Below, piece after piece: positions 1 to 8,008 of a stretch of 33,797 nt of DNA. The translations under genes were made by a program, and so were the position numbers. Every line of letters begins with the position of its first letter. Position 1 is the first letter of the stretch. The stretch covers positions 1 through 33,797 of the forward strand of contig VGDO01000045.1 in assembly GCA_016869645.1 (NCBI GenBank). The letters are read 5' to 3'. This DNA is from Alphaproteobacteria bacterium (GTDB lineage Bacteria > Pseudomonadota > Alphaproteobacteria > SHVW01). The notes beneath the pieces are model-generated. The model worked only from the letters and a program-made list of their open reading frames with translations. It was not told the origin of the DNA and did no database searches.

Positions 1-181
1 AACCCACTGGCCGCTTAAGTCCGCTCAGCGCGCCAGGCCGGTGGATTTGTGGATAACGCTCCGCGTTACCCACAACCCCACCGGCCCAACATCATCAGCA
101 GTGGACATATGATGTGCTACAAGACGCGGACATCTTCACGCGCTACCGACAGATAGGGTCCCGCCCGTCGTGCGCCGCACA
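1..181. other. Left-edge non-coding stretch
   Basis: No convincing coding sequence is visible on either strand. It holds the 36-86 hairpin and a smaller inverted repeat, ACATCAT at 89-95 with ATGATGT at 109-115. It lies downstream of the minus-strand gene ending at 182, so part of it may act in transcription termination. Confidence 0.5.
36..86. repeat. Imperfect palindrome/hairpin carrying two opposed DnaA-box-like sequences
   Basis: The two arms pair as three blocks: 36-44 with 78-86 (9 bp), 47-52 with 70-75 (6 bp) and 55-59 with 63-67 (5 bp), separated by two 2x2 internal loops and closed by a 3-nt loop. The left arm (48-56) reads TGTGGATAA, the exact complement of the classical DnaA box TTATCCACA. 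The right arm (66-74) reads TTACCCACA, one base off the box. No T-tract follows, so a terminator is possible but not typical. A replication role is not implied by the neighbouring genes. Confidence 0.6.
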
Positions 182-1153
182 TCACCAGGTTGTATAGCGG
201 CCCGCCGCGATGATCGGCTTGCCGTCGAGCGCAACCGTGCAGCCCACCGAAACGACGTCGGTGTGCTGCTTGCCGCGGAGCCCGGCGGAACCCAGCCCGA
301 TGTTGATGCTGCCCATCACCTTCTCCGCCTCGGACGAAAACCGCGGTGCCGGCGGCTGACGCAGCGACGCTTTCGGATTGAAGCCAAAGGTGAGGTGGTC
401 GAACGCGTACATGCTGGGCTCGTCGAAAGACGCGAGGAAGCGGGCATAGGCTCGGGCGTCGCGCCCACCGGCAATCTCAACAACCCTGCCCCGCTTGAAG
501 CGCAATGTCACGGTCCCGGTCAATTCGTTGATCGGCGGAATGATCACACCGTTGACGACAAAGACGCCGTTCAGCGTTGTCCTGACGACCGGGACCTTGA
601 TCTTGCCGGTCGGCAGCGTCGCGTATCCGCCGCGTTCGACCACGACGCCATCGCCGGTCGTTGCGTTCCTGCTTCCGTCGATGTCGAACGACAGCTTCGA
701 GCCCGACCGGCACGTGATGAGCCCTTGTCTGCTCGCGCCGAATATCCGAGCCAACTTGCGCGCGCGCTGGCGAATGAGCGTGTGATCAACACCGAGCACC
801 GCCCGTCGGAGCGCGGCGAAATCGGCGGGGTGAAGGTTCAGAAAGCGTGCACCGGCGGCGCGCGCCGCCTTCTCGAGCCTGGTGTGGGAGAGATAGATGT
901 CGAGCGCGACGACAAGATCGGCGGCCATCACCGCATGCGGGACCGGCTCGGGCGGATGGGTGTAGGGCGGCCGGCGATCGTATGTGACGAGCGCGACGTC
1001 GGCGCCGGCGAGCTCCCGCGCAGCGCGATGGAATGCCGTCTTGACCCGATCGTCCGCCTCGGTCTCGGCGAGGATCAGGACACGCTCGCCGGCGCGCAGC
1101 CCGGCGAAGCGCTTGAGAATCTGCCGAGCCATCCGAATCTGCGACGCCGACAC
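182..1153 (-). CDS. M29 aminopeptidase / NicX-like (2,5-dihydroxypyridine dioxygenase-type) metalloenzyme
   Basis: A 323-residue protein of the fold shared by M29 (thermophilic, AmpS/PepS) aminopeptidases and the ring-cleaving 2,5-dihydroxypyridine 5,6-dioxygenase NicX. The C-terminal half has a conserved HLTFGFNP segment (His253) and a KQHTDVV segment (His297, Asp299). A lone His followed later by His-x-Asp is the iron-ligand pattern I recall for NicX, and this favours a NicX-like role over a peptidase, which would be expected to keep extra glutamates. It starts with GTG at 1153; an in-frame ATG at 1132 is an alternative. It begins 9 bp after the MFS gene stop, so the two are very probably co-transcribed and may handle the same aromatic or N-heterocyclic compound. 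Substrate is not determined by sequence. Confidence 0.65.
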   Translation of the reverse strand: MSASQIRMARQILKRFAGLRAGERVLILAETEADDRVKTAFHRAARELAGADVALVTYDRRPPYTHPPEPVPHAVMAADLVVALDIYLSHTRLEKAARAAGARFLNLHPADFAALRRAVLGVDHTLIRQRARKLARIFGASRQGLITCRSGSKLSFDIDGSRNATTGDGVVVERGGYATLPTGKIKVPVVRTTLNGVFVVNGVIIPPINELTGTVTLRFKRGRVVEIAGGRDARAYARFLASFDEPSMYAFDHLTFGFNPKASLRQPPAPRFSSEAEKVMGSINIGLGSAGLRGKQHTDVVSVGCTVALDGKPIIAAGRYTTW

Positions 1154-1162
1154 GTCCTCGTC

Positions 1163-2356
1163 TCAGCTTCGCTTCGTCTCGATCAGCGGGAGCGCCAGGG
1201 TCATCGGCACGATGGCCAGGACACCGCCTGCGAGGATCATCAGCGCCACGCTCAATCCGAGTAAGTCGCTCAAAGCGCCATAAACGAATGGCGCCACGGC
1301 ACTGCCGGCAGACCCGATCGTGTAGAACAGGCCGAATGAGCGGACGATCTTGTCGCGGGCGACCGTCTCTGGCACGGATCCGTAAAGCACCGAGGAGGTC
1401 CCGTTGAGTGCGAGACCGAGCACCGGCAGCAGGAACAGCACGCCGGAGATCGGCAGCAAGACGAGCGCCATGACGCCGACGGCCGTGACGATTTCGGTGG
1501 CGATGACCGTGGCGACCGGGCCGAGACGCGTGGCAATGACGCCGCACACGAACTTGCCGCATGCGCCGCCTGCGAAGATCAGGCTCAGGGCGAAGCCGAC
1601 CGTGGCAATCTCCGCACCTTTGCCGACCAGCACGAAGGGCAGCAGCGTCAAGGCGCCGGCACGGCCGACGCTGTCGAGTGCCGAGATTGCGGCGAGCAGC
1701 GAGAATTTCGGCCAGTTCGAGATTGTCGGACCCGCGCTCCCTGCCTCTTTCGATTCGCTGGCGATCGGGGCTGCCGATGTGCGCGGCAGCACCAGAAAGA
1801 TGGCGATGCCGAGAACGACGCCCGCCGCGCCAAGCGCGAACATCGAATCGCGCCAACTGGACAGCGAGACGATGAAGGCCGCCAGAGCCGGCACCACCAC
1901 CTTGCCGACGTCGCCCAGGAAATTGTAGGTGCTCAGCGCCACCCGCAGCCGCGCGCCATGGGCCGTCCGGGTGATCAGGCTGCTGCTGAGAGGATGCTGC
2001 GCGCTGGCGCCGACGCCGGTCATGAAGATGGCGACCGCGATCAGGATGTAGCCGCCGCTCAGGCTGGCGCCGACGAAGCCGAGGCCGAGCACAATCGTGC
2101 CCAGTGCCAGCATGGCGCGCTCGCTGATCCGCTCCGCGATCAGGCTGACGGGAAACTGCAGCGCGGAATTGGCGATCGAATACATCGCGCGCAGCGCGCC
2201 CGTCGCTGCGAGCGTCAAACCAAGTTCGACTTGCCACAGCGGCAGGAACAGCAGCAGGCCGTTGCTGAAGCCGTCATGCAGAGCGTGCGTCGCGCCGACG
2301 GTCGCCTGGGTCACGCGCGCGCCACTGGCGGCGGGCTGGGAATCTGCGCGGCTCAC
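1163..2356 (-). CDS. MFS transporter
   Basis: A 397-residue membrane protein with about 12 hydrophobic segments. It has the major-facilitator layout: an N-terminal half with an ALHDGFSNG-type first helix, a hydrophilic central loop around residues 195-215 (SAAPIASESKEAGS), and a second six-helix half. The first helix resembles fosmidomycin-resistance/Fsr-like and related drug or metabolite permeases, but the substrate cannot be read from sequence. The start is a GTG at 2356 without a strong ribosome-binding site, so the first 15 or so residues are uncertain. The gene immediately precedes the NicX/M29-like enzyme on the same strand (9-bp gap), suggesting uptake or efflux of that enzyme's substrate or product. 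Confidence 0.8.
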   Translation of the reverse strand: MSRADSQPAASGARVTQATVGATHALHDGFSNGLLLFLPLWQVELGLTLAATGALRAMYSIANSALQFPVSLIAERISERAMLALGTIVLGLGFVGASLSGGYILIAVAIFMTGVGASAQHPLSSSLITRTAHGARLRVALSTYNFLGDVGKVVVPALAAFIVSLSSWRDSMFALGAAGVVLGIAIFLVLPRTSAAPIASESKEAGSAGPTISNWPKFSLLAAISALDSVGRAGALTLLPFVLVGKGAEIATVGFALSLIFAGGACGKFVCGVIATRLGPVATVIATEIVTAVGVMALVLLPISGVLFLLPVLGLALNGTSSVLYGSVPETVARDKIVRSFGLFYTIGSAGSAVAPFVYGALSDLLGLSVALMILAGGVLAIVPMTLALPLIETKRS

Positions 2357-2407
2357 TCGGGCTCAGAGGTGAGAAGTGTTCGACAGGTCACGTCTGGATA
2401 TTGGCGG

Positions 2408-3037
2408 CTATTTGGCTGTCGCGCCAGCCAACTCGTCGGCGAAGCGGTGGTTGACGTCGCGGTGACCGGCCTCGTCGGCGCGCACGGCGACCACGACGTC
2501 GCGCAGGCGAGCGCCCCTGTCGAGCTTCCAGTACCGGATGGCGATTTCCGGCGCCGCGACGTTGTCGTGGCGTCCGGCGTCGATCTCCGCCAGGTATTGC
2601 GTGTAGCTGACGACCGCCTCCTCCTCGAAGTACCCGACGATCCGATGCGCGACGCGCGGCGCGACGAGGTAAAGGACGAAGAAGCCATTGAAAAAGACGC
2701 CTTGAACGATCAGCACCACGATGCGCTCGAGCCAATTCGGTCGTGCGATCTCCACGAAGGTCATGAGGTGCATGCGCTCGTTCTCGGCCTCGTCGAGCAG
2801 CGTCTTGATCCAGCCCCGGTCGTCGCGCATGCGCCGCAGGCTCTTGAGATGGTTGAGCACGCCGCCGACCATGCCGGGCACGGCCGCCACCGTCTCCAAG
2901 ACGACCGCACGGTGGCCGTAGCGTTTGGCGAAGAAGGTATCGGCGACAAAGCGCAGCAGCTTGACGAAGCCGAAAGCGAAGCGGTCGCCAAAGCCCTCGG
3001 GCCTGCGGTGAACGTCGAGATCGGTCGAAGCAGCCAT
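2408..3037 (-). CDS. aox: Alternative oxidase (cyanide-insensitive quinol oxidase)
   Basis: A 209-residue di-iron membrane protein expected to oxidise ubiquinol and reduce oxygen to water without pumping protons. All carboxylate/histidine iron ligands are present in the diagnostic AOX motifs: LETVAAVPG (Glu48), NERMHL (Glu87, His90), FEEEAV (138-141) and [12 protein letters not shown] (Glu189, His192). Hydrophobic stretches at about 105-127, and around the first motif, fit a monotopic membrane enzyme. The length matches compact bacterial AOXs lacking the plant N-terminal extension. The ATG at 3037 has a good GGGAGG ribosome-binding site. It lies 33 bp downstream of the MBL-fold gene and is probably co-transcribed with it. 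AOX is sporadic in bacteria. Confidence in the family is very high. Confidence 0.95.
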   Translation of the reverse strand: MAASTDLDVHRRPEGFGDRFAFGFVKLLRFVADTFFAKRYGHRAVVLETVAAVPGMVGGVLNHLKSLRRMRDDRGWIKTLLDEAENERMHLMTFVEIARPNWLERIVVLIVQGVFFNGFFVLYLVAPRVAHRIVGYFEEEAVVSYTQYLAEIDAGRHDNVAAPEIAIRYWKLDRGARLRDVVVAVRADEAGHRDVNHRFADELAGATAK

Positions 3038-3070
3038 GGCGACCTCCCATCGAGAGGCCGAGGCGGGTCC

Positions 3071-4021
3071 TCAGCTCTGCAACGCCCTCCACATCTCGCG
3101 ATCGCGGCTTGCGGTCCAGATGCGCGGATGTCGCACGCCCAGAGCCTCGTCATAGGCGCGCGTGATATTGAATGGCAGGCAGTGGTCGAAGATCACCCAC
3201 TTGCCATAGGCCGGCTGGAGCCGCGCATAGGCGGCCTCGTCGACCTGCTTGAGCGGCCTGCGCGCGCGGGCACCCTTGCGCACCTCGCGCATCATCGCGA
3301 CGATGAAGGCACGCGTCGCTTCGATGGCGCGGCGCGAGGCGGCCGGCGTCATCATCGCCTCGCCACGGCCAGGCACCAGCTTGCGCGCGCCGAGCGACTT
3401 GGCCCGCTCCAGCGTCTGCGGCCACTCGGCGAGATAGGCGTCGCCGCAATAGGGCGTCGCACCCTGCTCGACGAGGTCGCCCGAGAACAGGATCTTCTCC
3501 TTGGGCAACCAGGCCACGATGTCGCCCTTCGTGTGGGCGCGGCCGAGATGCATCAGCCAGATCTCGCGCTTGCCCATGAAGATGGTCATCGAGCGCTCGA
3601 AGGTCATGTTGGGCCAAGTCAGGCCCGGCACGGTCTCGACCGAATCGAACAGGCGCGGGAAGCGGCCGACCTCGGACTTGAAGTCCTGCTTGCCGCGCTC
3701 GACGATGAGTTCGCGCGTGTGGTGGCTCGAGATGATGTAGGGCGCCTCGAATGCCGAGGCGCCCATGACGCGCACGGCATGGTAGTGGGTGAGCACGACA
3801 TACTTGAACGGCTTGTCGGTGACCTGCCGCACGCGGCGGATGAGATCCTGGGCCATGGCCGGAGTCGCACGCGCGTCGATGACCATGACGCCGTCATCGC
3901 CGATGATGATGCCCGAATTGGGATCGCCCTCGGCCGTATAGGCATAGACGCCGTCGGCCAGCTTGGCGAAGGTCACCTTCTTTTGCGCAAGGTCGGCAGT
4001 TGAGGCAAAGGCCTTGGCCAT
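3071..4021 (-). CDS. MBL-fold metallo-hydrolase-like protein with a half-lost metal centre
   Basis: A 316-residue metallo-beta-lactamase-fold protein. The canonical HxHxDH motif is replaced by HYHAVR: His79 and His81 remain, but the Asp and His positions are Val83 and Arg84. The later metal ligands are mixed: His163 (GRAHTKGD) and Asp182 (FSGDLVE) are kept, whereas the PGHG histidine is Arg219 (VPGRGEAM). The first zinc site and the bridging Asp are therefore intact, and every ligand of the second site is gone. It may be a mononuclear hydrolase, a redox or lyase variant, or a binding protein. The ATG at 4021 is preceded by AGAGGA. It lies directly upstream of the alternative oxidase in what looks like a two-gene operon. 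The substrate is unknown. Confidence 0.85.
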   Translation of the reverse strand: MAKAFASTADLAQKKVTFAKLADGVYAYTAEGDPNSGIIIGDDGVMVIDARATPAMAQDLIRRVRQVTDKPFKYVVLTHYHAVRVMGASAFEAPYIISSHHTRELIVERGKQDFKSEVGRFPRLFDSVETVPGLTWPNMTFERSMTIFMGKREIWLMHLGRAHTKGDIVAWLPKEKILFSGDLVEQGATPYCGDAYLAEWPQTLERAKSLGARKLVPGRGEAMMTPAASRRAIEATRAFIVAMMREVRKGARARRPLKQVDEAAYARLQPAYGKWVIFDHCLPFNITRAYDEALGVRHPRIWTASRDREMWRALQS

Positions 4022-4083
4022 GACGGTTCCTCTAATTGTTGGGCCGGCGGCGGTTCAGACCGGATTGTTACACGGATGCTGCA

Positions 4084-5037
4084 TCAACGGGCAACCGGCC
4101 CGGGATCCGGCTTTGCGGGCACGATCAGCACGAGCGCCAGTGCGGTGACGATCAGTCCCATGGCCATCACGTCGGTCAGGGTGACGACCTCGTCGAGGAT
4201 CAGCCAGCCGCTGACTAGGCCGACGACCGGAACAGCCAGCATGCAGAGCGAGGCGATGTTGGCGGGCAGTAGCTCGACCAGGCGGAACCAGGCGAACTGG
4301 CAGAACACCATCGGCACGGAGAGGGTGAAGGCCAGCCACAGCCAGGCCCGCTGGCTCATGTCCGACAGGGTAACGCGGAACGATACGTCAGCCTCGAAGA
4401 TCGACATGCCGCCCACGATTGGCACAACGGCGATCAGAAGCTGCCAGCCCGCCATGCTGACGGCGGGAATGGACCACGTGTATTTCTTGAGGATCAGCGT
4501 GCCGAGGCACCAGCCCCAGGACGCGCCGAGGATGATCAGCGAGCCGAATGGCGATGCGCCGGGTCGATCGATGGCGGGCAGGACCAGGAGCGCCAGGCCG
4601 GCGATGCCGATGGAGACCGCCGACCAGCGCCGGATGTCGAGCCGCTCGCCGAGCACCGGGCCCGCCAGGATCGCCGCCCACAGCGGCATGGTGAAGGCAA
4701 GGATGCCGCCGCGTCCGGAATCGACCGATTGAAGGCCGATGGCAGTCAGCATCTGCCAGCAGGTCTGAAACGACACGGATGCCACGATCAACCGCAGCCA
4801 TTCATTGCGCGGCACCGACACGCGCTGGCCGCGCAGAAAGGCGATCATCAGTAGGGCCGCGCCGCCGATGCCAAGGCAGAGCACGCGATAGTGCCAGGGC
4901 GGAATTTCGGCGACCGTCACGCGCATGGCCGGCCAGTTCAGTCCCCAGAACAGGCACAGCCCCGCGAGCATGAGCAGAGCACCCGCCGACAGGTGGTGCG
5001 GCTGCGCGGCGGCATTCGTCGTTTCGGAGCCCGACAT
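4084..5037 (-). CDS. EamA/DMT-family permease
   Basis: A 317-residue inner-membrane protein with about ten hydrophobic helices arranged as two EamA repeats, including the characteristic LFWGLNWPAMR start of repeat one and the YTWSIPAVSM region opening repeat two. Members export or import amino acids, nucleosides or other small metabolites; the cargo is not predictable here. The reading frame stays open to a TTG at 5097, but the ATG at 5037 (MSGSETTN) gives the usual N-terminus. A strong AGGAGG lies about 25 nt upstream of that ATG, further than usual, so the true start may lie between the two. It is on the same strand as the SprA-like gene upstream and the MBL/AOX genes downstream. Confidence 0.85.
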   Translation of the reverse strand: MSGSETTNAAAQPHHLSAGALLMLAGLCLFWGLNWPAMRVTVAEIPPWHYRVLCLGIGGAALLMIAFLRGQRVSVPRNEWLRLIVASVSFQTCWQMLTAIGLQSVDSGRGGILAFTMPLWAAILAGPVLGERLDIRRWSAVSIGIAGLALLVLPAIDRPGASPFGSLIILGASWGWCLGTLILKKYTWSIPAVSMAGWQLLIAVVPIVGGMSIFEADVSFRVTLSDMSQRAWLWLAFTLSVPMVFCQFAWFRLVELLPANIASLCMLAVPVVGLVSGWLILDEVVTLTDVMAMGLIVTALALVLIVPAKPDPGPVAR

Positions 5038-5114
5038 CGATTGAGAAATCAGAGAGGAACGGCCTCCCCTCCTAGCATCGCCGCGGGCAGGCGACAACTT
5101 ATGTCAATCGGCCG

Positions 5115-6053
5115 TCAGAAGCTCGTGCTGCTGCGAATCTCGCGCGGCATGCAGGCAAGGCAGGAGCATGCCAGCGTCATCGGCATGCCATGCATCGCCA
5201 AGGTATTGGTGCGCGCGTAGACGCCGACCTGGACGGCGACTGGCGGCAGAGGCGGCGGGGTGAAGTTCGACGAAATCCCCGACGCCGCGCTCGCGCCGCC
5301 GCCCTGCTGTGCCCCGCCACCCTCGGCTTGGGTTGCGCCCGGCGCGGCGGGCTGAGCTTGGCCGGTGCCGACCTGCGGCACCCCCGCCGCCTGCTGGGCT
5401 TCAGCTTGCGCTGCCTCGGCTTGCTGTCGGCGCTGAGCAGCGGCGGCCTGGCGCGCCTGCAGTGCGGCGGCGGTTGCCGCCGCGGCAATCGCCTGGTCCG
5501 CGCCCGACGGGCTGCCCGGTGCCAGAGCCGCGCGGCGCACCTGCTCCATCTTGCGCACCGTCGCTTCCGGATCGCCCGGGATCGGGCTGGCGTCGATCGG
5601 CGTCGAGCCGCCGATCGCGTACTGCTTGCCGTCGGGGCCGGCCTGATAGGTGTAGCTGGGTGCGCCGGCATACTGGCCGCCAGCGGCCGCGTGGGCCTGC
5701 TCGTGGCGGCGTACCTCCTGGTCGCGGGCGCGCAGCTTGGCGACGATCTGCTTTTCCTCGTCGCTGAGCTCGCCCTTTTGCTTGGCGCCGTCACCTCTTT
5801 CCTGTCCGGGGACTTTGGCTTCCTGTGCGGTCACCAGCCCGGGCAGGTCGACCGGCGCCTTGCGCTGGCCCACCACGGGCGGCGCGGCAGGAGCCCCCGT
5901 CGGCGACAATTCACGACGCTGCGTGCCGGGCAATCCCTGCTCGGGCGCCGTCGAACCGGCTCCAATCGATTGGCTGGATGAGGAAGTGCCAAGGCGCGCG
6001 CTGGGACCCAGCGCGTTCAGGCCAATTCCGTTCGAGATGGCCGTCACTGCCAT
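5115..6053 (-). CDS. SprA-type putative metalloprotease, CJM1_0395 family
   Basis: A 312-residue protein whose central block (about 95-185) matches the SprA/CJM1_0395 family: LRARDQEVRRHEQAHAAAGG, then YTYQAGPDGKQYAIGG and a PIPGDPEATVRKM segment. The HEQAH at 117-121 is an HExxH zinc-protease signature. The flanks are low complexity: a Ser/Pro/Gly-rich N-terminus without a classical signal peptide, and an Ala/Gln-rich stretch (about 190-260). It ends with a cysteine cluster, CSCLAC. The ATG at 6053 begins a typical MAVTAISNG N-terminus. The function of the family is not established; proteolysis is inferred from the motif alone. The neighbouring EamA gene is on the same strand, but no functional link is evident. 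Confidence 0.8.
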   Translation of the reverse strand: MAVTAISNGIGLNALGPSARLGTSSSSQSIGAGSTAPEQGLPGTQRRELSPTGAPAAPPVVGQRKAPVDLPGLVTAQEAKVPGQERGDGAKQKGELSDEEKQIVAKLRARDQEVRRHEQAHAAAGGQYAGAPSYTYQAGPDGKQYAIGGSTPIDASPIPGDPEATVRKMEQVRRAALAPGSPSGADQAIAAAATAAALQARQAAAAQRRQQAEAAQAEAQQAAGVPQVGTGQAQPAAPGATQAEGGGAQQGGGASAASGISSNFTPPPLPPVAVQVGVYARTNTLAMHGMPMTLACSCLACMPREIRSSTSF

Positions 6054-6188
6054 AGGGTCCGTTCCGTCGCCTTGTGCGCGGGCCCGTCGTCGCTTCGGAC
6101 GACCCGAATATCTTATAACAGGCGGAAATAACCGTCAAAATTCGACTTTGGGTTCGCTTAACCCGGTGTAATCCAAGGCCAAATCGCG

Positions 6189-7250
6189 CTAGCCGTGCCG
6201 TTCCCGCAGCACTCTCGACGCCTCGGCCTCGATCTGCAGCTTGCGATAGACCTCGTCCAGGTCGACCGGCGCGGCCGAGCCCGGCGCGAAGCCGCAGTCG
6301 GGATTGAGCGTGATGCGCCCCGCATCGACGTGCTTGACCGCCTGCTCGACGCGCGCGACCACGGTCTCGAGGGAATCGACGACGCCGGGCGTGACGCCGA
6401 CGCAGCCGAGGCCGATCTCCAGGTCCGGCCGGAAGTCGCGCAGCACCGCCATGTCACCCGAGCCCGGCGTGGAGAACTCGATGGTCACGTGATCGACCTT
6501 GAGCCGGTTGATTTGGCGGAGGATCGCGGCATAGCCGCCGCGATGGTCGCGCTCGCCGCGCGCCCGCGCGCCGGCACGCCGGCACAGGTGCAGCGCGATC
6601 TTGAGCCCGGATATACCATCGACGACGGCGTTGACCATGTCGACGGCGAAATCGGCCGCGCGCTCGGCGTCGTCGTAGAGCAGGCGCACGTCCGGGTCGA
6701 CGAACAAGCAGAGGTGGGGATCGTCGATCTGCACGATGTCGGCGCCGGAGTCGCGCAGCAACTCGAGCTCGCGGCGCAGCACCGGCACGCAGTCGCGCAC
6801 AAAATCCTCTCGCTTCGGATAGCAGCGCGACGAGGCCGAGGCGTCCCACAGCCGCTCGCCGAGGAGTGCGGGCGCCGGCATGGTGACCTTGATCCGGCGC
6901 GACGTGATCGAGCGCAGAAACTTCGCCTCGCGCGCGATGAAGCCCGGCCGCGACGACACGACCTTGTCCTTGACCACGGTCCAAGGCCGGCCGTCGGCCG
7001 GGTTGAAGCCGATCTCGAAACCGTGCGCCAGTTCGGCGATGACGCCGATATAGGAGCGCCGCCGCCATTCGCCATCGCTCACCACGTCGAGCCCGGCATG
7101 CTCCTGCATGGCAACGACATAGCGCACCGCCGCATCCATCGCCGCCTCGGCGCGCTCCGGCGGCACAGCGGAATCGCCATTGATCAGATCGCGCACGAAG
7201 CGCGAACGCGGCATCGAACCGACGACCGAAGCGGGGAACAGCGTGGCCAT
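6189..7250 (-). CDS. Cobalamin-independent methionine synthase II (MetE C-terminal)-like zinc methyltransferase/transferase
   Basis: A 353-residue single-domain protein homologous to the C-terminal catalytic barrel of MetE and to epoxyalkane:CoM transferase-type enzymes. The expected zinc ligands are in order: His221 and Cys223 (LHLC), Glu258 (IEFSTPGSGD) and Cys319 (NPDCGF). Conserved SDGEWRR and IDDPHL segments also fit. It lacks the N-terminal half of MetE, so it is not a classic methionine synthase. Such stand-alone proteins activate a thiol, typically homocysteine or a related thiol, but the methyl or alkyl donor is unknown. The ATG at 7250 lies 5 bp after the stop of the nucleotidyltransferase gene, so the two genes are almost certainly co-transcribed. 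The operon diverges from the FGGY kinase. Confidence 0.85.
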   Translation of the reverse strand: MATLFPASVVGSMPRSRFVRDLINGDSAVPPERAEAAMDAAVRYVVAMQEHAGLDVVSDGEWRRRSYIGVIAELAHGFEIGFNPADGRPWTVVKDKVVSSRPGFIAREAKFLRSITSRRIKVTMPAPALLGERLWDASASSRCYPKREDFVRDCVPVLRRELELLRDSGADIVQIDDPHLCLFVDPDVRLLYDDAERAADFAVDMVNAVVDGISGLKIALHLCRRAGARARGERDHRGGYAAILRQINRLKVDHVTIEFSTPGSGDMAVLRDFRPDLEIGLGCVGVTPGVVDSLETVVARVEQAVKHVDAGRITLNPDCGFAPGSAAPVDLDEVYRKLQIEAEASRVLRERHG

Positions 7251-7255
7251 GACCT

Positions 7256-8008
7256 TCAGCCCTCCCAGCCTCGTTCCGCCAGGTGGAGATCCTCCTGGGT
7301 GTCGATCTCACGGTAGCGCCCGTGCGTGTCGGCGTGGCCGAAGGCAATGCCGGCCTCGATCATGTCCTGGAACAGGTGGATCAGGTAGGACTTCTCGAAG
7401 ACCTGCGCCTCGCGGAACGGTTTGCCGGCGAATTCCCTGCGACGGCGATGATAGTGCTCACGCAGCTGACGGGCGCCGTCGGTCGAGAACTTGGCAACGC
7501 CAATGAACTCGCCGGACGCCTCCTCGTAGGGAATGCCGCGATGAACGCGCAGCACCCGCCCATCACGCAGGATCAGCTTCTCGGCATCGTGCGGCGGGTG
7601 CTGCGTGCGGGGCGCGTAATGGGTGCGCCAGTCCGTGTCGACGCCGAGCGCAATGTCGTCCTGCGACGACGCCAGCGCGCGCACGATTTCGGGCGTATAG
7701 AGGATATCCGAATAGGTCGTGATGAACGGCCGGTCCATCAGGTCCTCGGCATACATGAGCGAGGCCAGGATGTTGTTGTTGGGCCAGTCGGCGTTATGCC
7801 GGAAGGTAAAATGCGGATAGTGCCGGCGTACATCGTCGATGCGGTAGCCGCCGACAAAGCAGATGTCGTCAACGCCACCGCCCTGCAGCGCCGCCAGGAT
7901 CCAATCCAGGATGCGCCGGCCGCGGATCTCGGCAAAGCATTTCGGACCGTTGGCCGTCATCGGCATGAGCCGGATACCGCGGCCGGCGCCGATGATGATG
8001 GCACGCAT
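7256..8008 (-). CDS. LicC-like sugar/choline-phosphate nucleotidyltransferase
   Basis: A 250-residue NTP-transferase (GT-A-like Rossmann fold). The N-terminal signature IIIGAGRGIRLMPMT followed by GPKC (residues 4-24) is the nucleotide-binding loop. FVGGY, NNNILASL and TYSDILY segments match the phosphocholine/LicC and aminoalkylphosphonate cytidylyltransferase group. It would couple a phosphorylated or phosphonate head group to CTP or another NTP; the actual substrate is unknown. The frame is open to 8053, but the ATG at 8008 puts the nucleotide loop at the usual position, so I use it. It is the first gene of a two-gene operon with the MetE-like transferase and is divergent from the kinase at 8095, with an 86-bp shared upstream region. 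Confidence 0.8.
   Translation of the reverse strand: MRAIIIGAGRGIRLMPMTANGPKCFAEIRGRRILDWILAALQGGGVDDICFVGGYRIDDVRRHYPHFTFRHNADWPNNNILASLMYAEDLMDRPFITTYSDILYTPEIVRALASSQDDIALGVDTDWRTHYAPRTQHPPHDAEKLILRDGRVLRVHRGIPYEEASGEFIGVAKFSTDGARQLREHYHRRRREFAGKPFREAQVFEKSYLIHLFQDMIEAGIAFGHADTHGRYREIDTQEDLHLAERGWEG

Noticed and set aside
170..1264. Long plus-strand frame of 364 codons opposite the NicX/M29-like gene
   Set aside because: It is Arg/Asp/His-rich shadow sequence of a GC-rich gene; the minus-strand product has conserved metal motifs and operon spacing.
1958..4003. Plus-strand open frame of 681 codons spanning the MFS, AOX and MBL genes
   Set aside because: It crosses several real genes on the opposite strand, and its composition is typical of antisense frames in high-GC DNA; no domain is recognisable.
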